Notes under the pieces: model-generated
Seen by the model: the letters and a program-made list of their open reading frames with translations, nothing else
Told to the model about the DNA's origin: nothing
Database searches by the model: none
Origin: Crocosphaera sp.
Lineage (GTDB): Bacteria > Cyanobacteriota > Cyanobacteriia > Cyanobacteriales > Microcystaceae
Assembly: GCA_030065205.1 (NCBI GenBank)
Contig: JASJDN010000023.1
Location: 1-59,406 of the forward strand
Length of the DNA stretch: 59,406 bases
Direction: 5' to 3'
Translations under genes and position numbers: made by a program
Shown here: piece by piece, positions 25,396-33,100 of the stretch
How the letters are laid out: every line of letters begins with the position of its first letter
Numbering within the stretch: position 1 is the first letter of the stretch

Positions 25396-26001
25396 ATGTC
25401 TAATAGTTTAGCAAAACTTATCAATTTTCGGGGGGGGGTAAAGCATACCTTATCAATAGCTGGTGCAACCCTTGCCGTTTTAACCCTATCCTCTGCTGCT
25501 AATGCTGCTACAGTTGTTCTTGACTTTACTGATAACAGTGGTACTGTTACCACTTTCCAAGAAACCGCAGGAACAGCTACTGCAACCTTTTCTAACTCAA
25601 GTACAAACAATTTTAACTTTGGTTCGGGAGGATTAACAATAGGAAGTGGGACGACCTTATCGTTTGATGTTAGTTTTGACCAAGATGTAGAACTTCTCTC
25701 CTACATTTCAGTCTTAAATGCCGGATCTATTAGCTTTGATATCACTGGTCCGGGTGTGTCTTCCTTGGGGAATGGACAAACATCTAATGATTTTATTGGT
25801 CAACCCCTACTATTAGCAGCAGGAGAAACTTACACAGTTACAGGGAATTTTCCTGGTGCTTTTGGTGGGACTGTTTTTGGTAGTTGGACAATCAATGATA
25901 GTGCTGTTGTTCCTGAACCCTTAACTATTTTAGGTGCAGGAACGGCGATCGCTTTTGGTGGTGCATTTAAGCGCAAGTTAGCGAAGAAGAATAAGAAATA
26001 A
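25396..26001 (+). CDS. Secreted PEP-CTERM sorting-domain protein
   Basis: A 201-residue exported protein. Residues 1-38 form a signal peptide (hydrophobic TLSIAGATLAVLTL, Ala-rich cleavage SANAA). The mature part is Thr/Ser/Gly-rich beta sequence. The tail has the PEP-CTERM signal VPEPLTILGAGTAIAFGGAF followed by a basic KRKLAKKNKK, so it should be processed by an exosortase-type system and delivered to the surface or extracellular matrix. A run of nine G occurs at 25430-25438, inside codons 12-15, and would shift the frame if it slipped. Confidence 0.88.
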   Translation: MSNSLAKLINFRGGVKHTLSIAGATLAVLTLSSAANAATVVLDFTDNSGTVTTFQETAGTATATFSNSSTNNFNFGSGGLTIGSGTTLSFDVSFDQDVELLSYISVLNAGSISFDITGPGVSSLGNGQTSNDFIGQPLLLAAGETYTVTGNFPGAFGGTVFGSWTINDSAVVPEPLTILGAGTAIAFGGAFKRKLAKKNKK

Positions 26002-26027
26002 GCTTAATAACTGTTTTTGAAACCACT

Positions 26028-26055
26028 GTAGAGACGTTTCATGAAACGTCTCTAC
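26028..26055. repeat. 28-bp perfect palindrome (GTAGAGACGTTTCA half-site)
   Basis: A dispersed cyanobacterial palindrome with a 14-bp perfect stem. It lies between the PEP-CTERM gene and the HigB gene and contains an ATG that is in frame with higB, creating an artefactual 27-residue extension. Confidence 0.9.
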
Positions 26056-26121
26056 AGGTTAACGGTTAGTAGAGATTGTCGGGTTAGGCTATTATCAAAA
26101 TATCACGATTACCGTGTTACA

Positions 26122-26415
26122 ATGATAATAGATTATAAAAATCAAGGAACCAAAGACATTTTTAATGGAAATGACACCAAGCAAGCACGAAAAACTTGTC
26201 CTCAAAACTTATGGAGAATTGCTAGACGAAAGCTAGACCAGTTAGATTATGCTGTTAGCTTAAATGACTTACGTTCTCCTCCTAGAAATCAATTAGAAGC
26301 TTTAAAAGGCGATCGTCAAGGAAAGTATAGTATCCGCATAAACGATCAATATAGAATTTGTTTTATTTGGTCACAAGAGGGTGTTAGAGACGTTGAAATT
26401 ATTGATTATCACTAA
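26122..26415 (+). CDS. higB: HigB-type toxin (RelE superfamily, plasmid-maintenance killer)
   Basis: A 97-residue RelE-fold mRNA interferase of the HigB type. Seen: IIDYKNQGTKDIFNG at the start, NLWRIARRKLDQLDYA, LRSPPRNQLEALKGDRQGKY and the C-terminal SIRINDQYRICFIW then VRDVEIIDYH, including the Arg/Tyr residues of the family. I start at the ATG at 26122, because the frame upstream comes from a dispersed palindrome. The HigA gene follows 11 bp downstream. Toxin-first order is normal for higBA. Confidence 0.92.
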   Translation: MIIDYKNQGTKDIFNGNDTKQARKTCPQNLWRIARRKLDQLDYAVSLNDLRSPPRNQLEALKGDRQGKYSIRINDQYRICFIWSQEGVRDVEIIDYH

Positions 26416-26426
26416 CTACTTTAATT

Positions 26427-26741
26427 ATGGTTAATATTCCTACAAATCGTCCCCCCACAACTCCTGGTGAAATGTTGAGAGAAGAATTTTTAGACCCAAT
26501 GGGTTTAACTCAACAACAACTTGCCAATGATATTGGCGTTAGTTATCAAAGAGTTAATGAACTTATTAATAATAAGAGAGGTATTACTAGCAGTACCGCC
26601 TTAAGATTAGGGAAATACTTTGGTACATCTCCTGATTTTTGGCTTAACTTACAACGTGCTAACGATCTTTACTCTGTTCTTAAAAAAGAGCAAGATGAAA
26701 TTGATAAAATTCAACCTTTATCTTTATCCGCAGAAAAATAA
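26427..26741 (+). CDS. higA: HigA-type antitoxin (XRE family)
   Basis: A 104-residue HTH antitoxin with the family hallmark TTPGEMLREEFLDPMGLTQQ, then LANDIGVSYQRVNELINNKRG as the recognition part, and TALRLGKYFGTSPDFWLNLQ. It neutralises HigB and normally represses the operon. It directly follows higB in the same direction. Confidence 0.94.
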   Translation: MVNIPTNRPPTTPGEMLREEFLDPMGLTQQQLANDIGVSYQRVNELINNKRGITSSTALRLGKYFGTSPDFWLNLQRANDLYSVLKKEQDEIDKIQPLSLSAEK

Positions 26742-26867
26742 CATAAGCTGAGGAATTGAAGATTATCCTGACGATAAATATACTCAGATTCTTGTTTAAC
26801 TATAAAATAACTAGAGTTCTTATATCATAAGAATACAATATATAGATTACAATTGAGGTGAATAGCT

Positions 26868-27044
26868 ATTTATCCTACAAGCGATCAAGCAATTGCCTGT
26901 TTAATTGTCTGTCAATGGCTTTCTAACTGTTATCGAGATATACAACTGTTTCGTTTTGATCCTGAAACTGGGGAAGTCTATATCTTAGCAACAGAAGAAA
27001 TCGAAATTATTGTTCCCTCAGATGGAGATTGGTATTTCTTATGA
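26868..27044 (+). CDS. DUF6888 family protein with apparent ATT start codon
   Basis: A 58-residue reading frame: YPTSDQAIACLIVCQWLSN, then CYRDIQLFRFDPETGEVYIL and EEIEIIVPSDGDWYFL. This matches the small cyanobacterial DUF6888 family along its whole length. No ATG, GTG or TTG exists between the in-frame stop at 26859 and the conserved body. The ATT at 26868 lies at the normal family start, with GAGGTG seven bases upstream. Its stop overlaps the DUF6887 start (ATGA at 27041), so the pair is translationally coupled. Either ATT is used as a rare start, or an ATG-to-ATT change has silenced the gene. Confidence 0.65.
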   Translation: MYPTSDQAIACLIVCQWLSNCYRDIQLFRFDPETGEVYILATEEIEIIVPSDGDWYFL

Positions 27045-27277
27045 AACCTGATTTTAGTAAAATGAGCAAACAAGAACTTAAAACTTATGTTTTAACCCAT
27101 AGAGATGATATGGAAGCAATTCGCCAGCTATTTAGTCGTCGTCAGTCTGATGGTAAAAATAAACCCTATCCACCCCTTGTTAAAGATGGAATTCCTATTG
27201 AAGAAAATATTAACATTATGAAAAAAGCGATTCAAGAACGTATTGAAAGAAATTCTAAATTAAATGACACAAATTGA
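27041..27277 (+). CDS. DUF6887 family protein
   Basis: A 78-residue protein of the DUF6887 family, which in cyanobacteria regularly follows DUF6888; function unknown. Family segments are MKPDFSKMSKQELKTYVL and HRDDMEAIRQLFSRR. The start at 27041 overlaps the DUF6888 stop; an ATG at 27029 in the same frame would add four residues from within the upstream gene and is less likely. The two small genes resemble a toxin-antitoxin-sized pair, but nothing in the sequence proves such a role. Confidence 0.85.
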   Translation: MKPDFSKMSKQELKTYVLTHRDDMEAIRQLFSRRQSDGKNKPYPPLVKDGIPIEENINIMKKAIQERIERNSKLNDTN

Positions 27278-27345
27278 TTGAAAAAAGATAAATTGATTTG
27301 CTCTAGAAACTGATTAAACTATTTTCTTTTTTCTTATCATTATAT

Positions 27346-28284
27346 CTAACTTTTCTTATTATTCTCATGGTTTGAACTAAAACTAATATTGGATGATTTA
27401 TAATTATTCGGTTCAACATGAATAACAACCCGAATTGGAGAAAATTTCTCTTTTAAAATCAGTTCTATTTCCTCCGTAATTTTATGAGACGTTGCCACAT
27501 CTTTTGCTTCAACAATTAAGTGCATTTCTAGAAAAACTTGTCGTCCAACTATCCCCCGTGACGCAATATCATGACAGTTAATCACACCCGGAACATCCAT
27601 AACTATTTCATAAATCTTTTCAGGTGCAATGGCCATTTCATCCACTAACCAAGGTAAATTTGCTCGGACGACTTCCCAACCACTATAAAAGACTAAAATG
27701 GCCACAGGAAAAGCAAAAATAACGTCTAACCATTGTAATTGAGGTAAGTTGAATTTTTCACCTTGCCAAATCCCAATTAATCCCAATAACACCATAATCG
27801 TTACCCAAATATCACTCATGGTATGATAAGCATCGGCAATTAAAATAGGACTATCCACCTCTTTTCCTATTTTTCGCTCATAAAATGCCACAAAAATATT
27901 AATGCCTAAAACAAGTAATAAAATCCATAATTGTTCCCCTGAAATAGTAACAGGATCACCACCATGCCAAATTTTTTCAATGGCCCCTTGTAGAATTTCA
28001 AAACAAGCAATTCCTAAAAAAGCAGCAATACCTAACGCTGCTACCCCTTCATATTTTTGGTGTCCGTAAGGATGACGGCGATCGGGAATAGGTGAGGAAA
28101 AATGACTGGCCACTAACCCTAACACATTATTGGCACTATCGGTTACACTATGAAGCGCGTCTGCTTGTAAACTCAAAGACCCTGTTATAATACCCACAAC
28201 GGCTTTTAACCCCATCACCAACAAATTAAGTAATAGGGTTATTAACAACACTCGACGGACTTGATGACGATTATCTTTTGTCAC
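27346..28284 (-). CDS. Cation diffusion facilitator (CDF) transporter
   Basis: A 312-residue inner-membrane divalent-metal exporter. Six helices are visible in the first 210 residues. The metal site residues appear as ADALHSVTDSANN in TM2 (HxxxD) and ADAYHTMSD in TM5 (HxxxD). A cytoplasmic C-terminal domain follows (VPGVINCHDIASRG, then FLEMHLIVEAKDVATSHKI). Substrate (Zn, Mn or Fe) is not determined by these residues alone. It is divergent from the gene at 28361 with a 76-bp spacer. Confidence 0.93.
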   Translation of the reverse strand: MTKDNRHQVRRVLLITLLLNLLVMGLKAVVGIITGSLSLQADALHSVTDSANNVLGLVASHFSSPIPDRRHPYGHQKYEGVAALGIAAFLGIACFEILQGAIEKIWHGGDPVTISGEQLWILLLVLGINIFVAFYERKIGKEVDSPILIADAYHTMSDIWVTIMVLLGLIGIWQGEKFNLPQLQWLDVIFAFPVAILVFYSGWEVVRANLPWLVDEMAIAPEKIYEIVMDVPGVINCHDIASRGIVGRQVFLEMHLIVEAKDVATSHKITEEIELILKEKFSPIRVVIHVEPNNYKSSNISFSSNHENNKKS

Positions 28285-28360
28285 AATATTTAGATAAATG
28301 GGACAAGGTTAACCATTAATTGAGATAATAAGGATCTTAGTTTCATTATAGTGTTGGCTA

Positions 28361-28705
28361 ATGACTCAACTTACCCTTAATTTAGTACAAGGATCGGTTA
28401 GGTTTAATTTTTCTGCTGAAGCTGCAACCTCCCTCAAGTCAGACATTGATCAATTAATGCAACGGTTAAAAACAGTGGCCGCTAACGCAGGAAGTGGAGG
28501 ACGACCACAACCCGAAAAACCAATGGAATATCATTATACAGGAGAGGTATTTCTAGAGGTTTTTTGTAATCCTAACATCTATCCTAGCCCTTTTGCCGCC
28601 AAAGTCTTATTAACCGTTCGAGATGACAAAATAAGATTAACCACAGAAGCAGAATTAACCCGTCTCATCGAAGATTTAGGACAATATTTGCAACAGGTTA
28701 GTTAA
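28361..28705 (+). CDS. Conserved cyanobacterial protein of unknown function
   Basis: A 114-residue soluble protein with an amphipathic helix (SLKSDIDQLMQRLKTVA), a short Gly/Pro-rich linker (AGSGGRPQPEKPMEY) and a beta-rich second half (HYTGEVFLEVFCNPNIYP, then FAAKVLLTVRDDKIRL) ending in a helix. I do not recognise a named family. It stands alone between the CDF gene and the mobile RNA remnant. Confidence 0.7.
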   Translation: MTQLTLNLVQGSVRFNFSAEAATSLKSDIDQLMQRLKTVAANAGSGGRPQPEKPMEYHYTGEVFLEVFCNPNIYPSPFAAKVLLTVRDDKIRLTTEAELTRLIEDLGQYLQQVS

Positions 28706-28739
28706 GGTTCTCAGTTGTCTTTCAGATTGAGTAAATTTA

Positions 28740-29150
28740 TCTCCTTCCCGAAAGAAGACCATAGGCTATGCTGACGGGATGAATTTCGGGGCAGAATCTG
28801 TCGGATTGTGCTATAATCGTGAATAGCAGTAAAGTGCAATAAATATTCAGGGGATTGGCTTCCCTTACCTCAGATCGTCGGGACAAATATCGCCCTTCGT
28901 GCCTCTTACATTCTGAGGAAACCTCAGAATTAGGCACTCAGAAATTGTAAAGGTGACGCGACTGGTGAATTAGGTTTAGCGGTGACGCACAGCCAAAAAA
29001 TTAAATAGATTTTAGATCCGTTTGCGGTCGGTGCGCCCGTGAACGCTAAATAAACAGCCCAGTAATGGCGGTCTGACGGGGACTATTTAGGTAGTCTAGT
29101 CAAGAGCCTATATGGGAATCCCTCGCTTTCAGCGACGGGAGGTTCAAAAT
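28740..29150 (+). mobile_element. HEARO/IscB-type omega-RNA-like element remnant without ORF
   Basis: A 400-bp non-coding stretch with strong secondary structure. It has a CCCGAAA/TTTCGGG inverted repeat at the left (about 28747-28792), a TATAAT near 28815, hairpins such as TTCTGAGG-AAA-CCTCAGAA, then TCGGTGCGCCCGTGAAC, AACAGCCCAGTAATGGCGG, TCTGACGGGGACTATTT. The end is GGGAATCCCTCGC-TTTC-GCGACGGGAGG-TTCAA. The terminal hairpin and GGTTCAA end are typical of IS200/IS605-type right ends, and the middle resembles HEARO RNAs (omega RNAs of IscB/IsrB). No iscB or tnpB frame is present. It ends about 30 bp before tlyA. Identification is from memory of the motif, not from a covariance search. Confidence 0.5.
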
Positions 29151-29177
29151 TAGATTGCCCTATTTTGTGTCTGTTCC

Positions 29178-29990
29178 TTGTCTAAACTACGCCTGGATCT
29201 CCTGTTAGTGGAACGTAACCTCTGTTCCTCCCGTCAACAAGCACAACGCTGTATTCGGGCTGGAGAAGTTAAGGTTAATCAAAGAATCATCGATAAACCG
29301 GGAACAGAAGTCAAGACGACCGCAGACATTGAACTCAAAGCCAAACCCCCTTACGTCTCCCGTGGTGGACTAAAGGTTGAAAAAGCGATAAAACACTTCA
29401 ATATTGCTGTCAAAGACCGAATATGCCTCGATGGGGGCATTTCTACAGGGGGGTTCACCGACTGTTTATTACAAACTGGAGCAAAACAAGTTTACGGGGT
29501 GGATGTGGGTTATGGCCAAGTTGCTTGGACCCTGCGTCAAGATCCGCGCGTGATCTTAAAAGAAAGGACAAATTTTCGCTATCTTACCCCAGAAGAATTA
29601 TACCAAGATAATCCTCGAGCCGATTTAGGGGTCATGGATGTTTCCTTTATCTCCTTAACCAAAGTTTTAGAACCCTTATGGAATCTGTTACTAGAACCGA
29701 AAGAAGTCATTTTATTAATCAAACCTCAATTTGAAGTTGGGCGATCGCGGGTTGGCAAAAAAGGGGTGGTTCGTGATCCTCAAGATCACAGTCAAGCTAT
29801 CTATCACGTTCTCGAAACTGCTTATCATCTGGGTTGGTTGTGTTGTGGATTAACCGTTTCTCCTATTACCGGCCCTGCGGGAAATACGGAATATTTAGCA
29901 TGGTTGCGTTGCGATCAAGGGTCCCAACACTGTTCTTTAGATATTATTACTCAACTCACTAAAGGTAATATCTCGGAATTGGTGTTGTGA
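29178..29990 (+). CDS. tlyA: TlyA-type rRNA 2'-O-methyltransferase (S4 + FtsJ domains)
   Basis: A 270-residue TlyA family protein. Residues 1-62 are an S4 RNA-binding domain (LRLDLLLVERNLCSSRQQAQ, AGEVKVNQRIIDKPG). From about 75 a Rossmann-type FtsJ methyltransferase has the SAM loop LDGGISTGGFTDCLL and a VGRSRVGKKGVVRDP segment. TlyA methylates ribosomal RNA cytidines, and some homologues are annotated as hemolysins. The start is a TTG at 29178 without a visible ribosome-binding site; the mobile-RNA remnant ends just before it and may have displaced the original leader. Confidence 0.9.
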   Translation: MSKLRLDLLLVERNLCSSRQQAQRCIRAGEVKVNQRIIDKPGTEVKTTADIELKAKPPYVSRGGLKVEKAIKHFNIAVKDRICLDGGISTGGFTDCLLQTGAKQVYGVDVGYGQVAWTLRQDPRVILKERTNFRYLTPEELYQDNPRADLGVMDVSFISLTKVLEPLWNLLLEPKEVILLIKPQFEVGRSRVGKKGVVRDPQDHSQAIYHVLETAYHLGWLCCGLTVSPITGPAGNTEYLAWLRCDQGSQHCSLDIITQLTKGNISELVL

Positions 29991-30164
29991 TTTTCGTGAT
30001 TTTACTCATATTTTTAGAGATTTTTAGGTTAGTTAGTCTTTTGTTTCTTCGATTTTATTGTTTAAAAATCCTATAAACTTTTAGACATTAGCTAATAACT
30101 AGCAATCCAAAATTTTACTTATGTAAAACTACTCTAATTTTATCAAAAAACTCCAATGATAGTC

Positions 30165-30186
30165 CTAGCTTTTTTAAAAAAGCTAA
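30165..30186. terminator. A/T-rich palindrome, possible terminator or hairpin
   Basis: TAGCTTTTTT followed by AAAAAAGCTA, a perfect palindrome in the 449-bp gap between tlyA and the metalloprotease. The rest of the gap is AT-rich, with the CRP-like site and promoter listed separately and no gene. Confidence 0.35.
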
Positions 30187-30355
30187 GATTCTTCTTATAT
30201 TTACTGATGTATTGAGGCAAACTAAGTATTATTGATTAACTATTTTTTGTATCAGTAATTATTAAAAATTAAGCCAAAAAACACAAAAAAACCAGTGCTT
30301 TTTCGATTCTATTTTTAGGGTGACCAATCATACAATTGAGCAGTAACAAAAATAA

Positions 30356-30371
30356 CGTGACAAAAATCACA
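30356..30371. promoter_or_regulatory. Candidate cAMP-receptor-protein (SyCrp1-type) site
   Basis: CGTGA-CAAAAA-TCACA matches the TGTGA-N6-TCACA consensus at 9 of 10 defined bases. It is centred about 30 bp upstream of a TTGACA at 30393-30398. If that hexamer is a -35 element, the centre would lie near -64, where class I CRP sites act. Position and match are seen; binding is inferred. Confidence 0.4.
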
Positions 30372-30392
30372 ACAGATTTTGCAACTGACTCA

Positions 30393-30421
30393 TTGACAGA
30401 TTTTCATCCCTCATAATTACT
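30393..30421 (+). promoter_or_regulatory. Candidate promoter of the metalloprotease gene
   Basis: TTGACA at 30393-30398 with AT-rich hexamers (TAATTA/ATTACT) 14-17 bp downstream, 20-40 bp before the ATG at 30440. The -35 is consensus, the -10 is poor, consistent with an activator-dependent promoter. Confidence 0.35.
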
Positions 30422-30439
30422 GAATAATAATAAAAAACT

Positions 30440-32995
30440 ATGAATGACTTATTTAATCAAGACCTAAGACAACAAATCCTCAAACCAAGAAACAGAAATA
30501 TTAATCAGGATAATCAACATACCCCTTCAGTTAATGATATTAGATGTGCCTGTCCTTCCTGTTGTGTAAATGGCTCACCGCAAAACAATAACATCGCTAA
30601 CGGTAGCACCAGTGGAGATACCTCCAATTCATCTACTTCTGGCGCAAGTTCTGAACATATTGACGCTCTTTTATCCGGTTATAAATGGACAGTGGGTGAC
30701 GACGGAGTGATTACCTATAGTTTCTTTAAAGGTAATTCTTATTATGGATCTGAAACTGGGGTAAAGGAAGTTAGTCAAGAGGTTAAAAATAATTATCGAG
30801 ACATTTTTGCTTGGTTAGAAAATGTTATTAATGTTGACTTTGTAGAAGTTCAGGAAACCAATTCCAAGACTTATGGTGGCATCCGTATTCAAAATTCTGA
30901 CAACCCAGGGTATGCGTATGCTTATTATCCCAGCAGTCCCTATTCAAAAGTTGCTGGGGATATTCATTTAAAAACCAGTTACGATCGCTTCGGGGATCTC
31001 AATGGGTTTAGACATATTCCTGGAAAGCACGGTAATACCACTTTAATCCATGAACTCGGCCATGCACTAGGATTAAAACATACCTTTGATAGCAGCAACG
31101 GCCGCACTGCATTACCCGATTCCTTAGATAATCTAGATGGGTCAGTGATGACCTACAATAAAAATGGATCATCCCCAGCCACTTTTATGCCTTTCGATAT
31201 TGCTGCTTTGCAACAGTTATACGGGGCGAAAGATCATAATGATGGTAACACCACTTATGTGTTTGGCAATTATATCGATCAAGTTAGAGTTAATGGCGTT
31301 TCCCTGGTACAAACGACGAATCGAACGAAACAACTGCTTTGGGACTCTGGTGGTGTCGATACCTTAGATTTTTCGGGTTTAAATGCTCAAAGTAGTGGCT
31401 TTGAGCTTGATTTAAGAGAAGGAGGACTGCTCAGTAAGACCTTTAGTAATATAAGCTCTTATTCTACGGCGATCGCTTATGGGTTTGAAGTCGAAAACGT
31501 TATTAACTCTAAGAGTAATGACAAGATTTATCTTAATGATGTTGCCAATGAGATTAGAGGTTACAGTCTTGATCGCTTCACAGGTAACGATAAAATCTTG
31601 TATGGAACGTCTCAAGACATCCTCAAATTAGATTACGCTTCTGATCAAGTCAGTGAAAGTCAAAGTGGCCAAAACTTAATTATTAATTTAGGTAGTAATG
31701 GTTCTGTTGAGATCGTTAATTATTACGCTGATCCCAATAACCAAATCCAAATTCTCTACAGCGATAGTGATATAGTATCAACCCCCGATCCCAATCCTAA
31801 TCCTGATCCCAACACTGATCCAGATCCCGTAACTAACAATCAGATTATCGCTCAAATGGGTCAAGTTAACACGTTAACCCATCAGAGTCAAACCATTGTT
31901 TTTGATTATGATTTTGTTAACCCGGTTATCTTTGCTCAACCCTTATCTTATAACGGGTCTGATCCCTCCATCGCTAGAATCACTGATATTCAAAGCGATC
32001 GCTTCTCCGTGCAAGTACAAGAACCCACTTTAATCAATCAAAATACTCACAGTGGGGCCCATACACAAGAAACCTTTAGTTTCTTAGTCCTCGAACAAGG
32101 GGTTTGGGAACTGTCTGATGGTACGGTGATCGAAGTGGGTACTGTCACCACCGATGGGACAACCCGCTCCAATTGGCAAAATATCACCTTTAATCACGAT
32201 TTTACCGGCACGCCAATTGTTTTAACCCAAGTGCAAACGGATAACGATGCTAACTTTGTGAGAACTCGTCAAAGAAAGACCACCGAAAATGGATTTCAAG
32301 TCGCTTTAGAAGAAGAAGAAGCTTATCTTAACACGGATCATGGTGCAGAAACCATTGCGTGGTTAGCCATTTCTCCAGGACAAGGAAATTGGGACGGAAA
32401 TACTTTTATTGCAGGTCATACAGGGGATCAAGTGACTCATGACTGGCATACCCTTGACTTTGGTAACGCCTTTAACAACGCGCCTAACTTCTTAGGCAAT
32501 ATTGCTGGTTACGATGGTTCAGATGCTTCCGGATTAAGGTATCAAAATCTCACCAATGGACGGGTAGAAATCATGATTGAGGAAGACACCAGTGCCGATG
32601 ATGAAATCAATCACACCACTGAAGATGTCAATTTCTTCGCCATTGAAAGAACAGGAACCCTAACCGGGTTAGCTAATGCTGATGCGTTACTAGGATTAAT
32701 GAAACAGCAAGTGGGAACAGCTAATAGTGACACTTTTGTGGTAGGAAATACCCAAAGAGTGTTATATGACTCCTATGGACAACAAGATTATCTAGAAATC
32801 TCTGGGTTTAATGCTTCCCAAGATGTCATTCAATTACATGGAACTGCTAATCATTACTCCATTGGTGTCTCTCCTTCTGGCAGCAATGATCAAGGTATCT
32901 TCTTGAAGGTTGCCGGCATGACTGATGAATTAGTGGCGGTTGTTAAAGATAGTAATAACTTAGATTTGAATTCTAACCAGTTTACTTTTGTTTAG
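30440..32995 (+). CDS. Serralysin-like secreted zinc metalloprotease with lectin-like repeats
   Basis: An 851-residue protein with no N-terminal signal peptide. The N-terminus has a CACPSCC cluster. A catalytic M10-type domain spans about 75-275: zinc-binding HELGHALGLKH with His204, Glu205, His208 and His214, and the Met-turn SVMTYN. A beta-rich region follows, then a PDPNPNPDPN linker near 450. Next come tandem beta modules of the H-type lectin kind (FDYDFVNPVIFAQ, then ITFNHDFTGTPIVLTQ, then HTLDFGNAFNNAPNFLG). A C-terminal RTX-like secretion region is rich in Asp/Asn/Gly. Type I secretion is expected. A terminator follows at 33010-33047. Confidence 0.88.
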   Translation: MNDLFNQDLRQQILKPRNRNINQDNQHTPSVNDIRCACPSCCVNGSPQNNNIANGSTSGDTSNSSTSGASSEHIDALLSGYKWTVGDDGVITYSFFKGNSYYGSETGVKEVSQEVKNNYRDIFAWLENVINVDFVEVQETNSKTYGGIRIQNSDNPGYAYAYYPSSPYSKVAGDIHLKTSYDRFGDLNGFRHIPGKHGNTTLIHELGHALGLKHTFDSSNGRTALPDSLDNLDGSVMTYNKNGSSPATFMPFDIAALQQLYGAKDHNDGNTTYVFGNYIDQVRVNGVSLVQTTNRTKQLLWDSGGVDTLDFSGLNAQSSGFELDLREGGLLSKTFSNISSYSTAIAYGFEVENVINSKSNDKIYLNDVANEIRGYSLDRFTGNDKILYGTSQDILKLDYASDQVSESQSGQNLIINLGSNGSVEIVNYYADPNNQIQILYSDSDIVSTPDPNPNPDPNTDPDPVTNNQIIAQMGQVNTLTHQSQTIVFDYDFVNPVIFAQPLSYNGSDPSIARITDIQSDRFSVQVQEPTLINQNTHSGAHTQETFSFLVLEQGVWELSDGTVIEVGTVTTDGTTRSNWQNITFNHDFTGTPIVLTQVQTDNDANFVRTRQRKTTENGFQVALEEEEAYLNTDHGAETIAWLAISPGQGNWDGNTFIAGHTGDQVTHDWHTLDFGNAFNNAPNFLGNIAGYDGSDASGLRYQNLTNGRVEIMIEEDTSADDEINHTTEDVNFFAIERTGTLTGLANADALLGLMKQQVGTANSDTFVVGNTQRVLYDSYGQQDYLEISGFNASQDVIQLHGTANHYSIGVSPSGSNDQGIFLKVAGMTDELVAVVKDSNNLDLNSNQFTFV

Positions 32996-33009
32996 TTATT
33001 TCCTGTGGA

Positions 33010-33047
33010 GGGGTTAGGAACAAAATGCAAGTTTCCTAGCCCCTTTT
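33010..33047 (+). terminator. Rho-independent terminator of the metalloprotease
   Basis: GGGGTTAGGAAC pairs with GTTTCCTAGCCCC (a 12-13 bp stem with one bulge and one mismatch) and is followed by TTTT. Confidence 0.8.
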
Positions 33048-33057
33048 CAACAGCCCT

Positions 33058-33098
33058 TCGGGAGAGGCAGGTGGCAGGGGGCAGGAGGCAGGAGGGAA
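33058..33098. repeat. Short GGCAGG-type tandem repeat
   Basis: GAGGCAGGTGGCAGG followed by GGGCAGGAGGCAGGAGGG, a purine/G-rich low-complexity stretch between the convergent metalloprotease and mraY genes. Such spacers are widespread in cyanobacteria. Confidence 0.7.
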
Positions 33099-33100
33099 AG

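Noticed and set aside
28737..28937. 66-codon minus-strand frame in the mobile RNA remnant
   Set aside because: The region is structured RNA-like and the frame has no recognisable domain.
29010..29060. GTGCGCCCGTG as the 5' end of a group II intron
   Set aside because: No intron domain V or maturase follows; the downstream sequence ends in an IS200/IS605-like hairpin.
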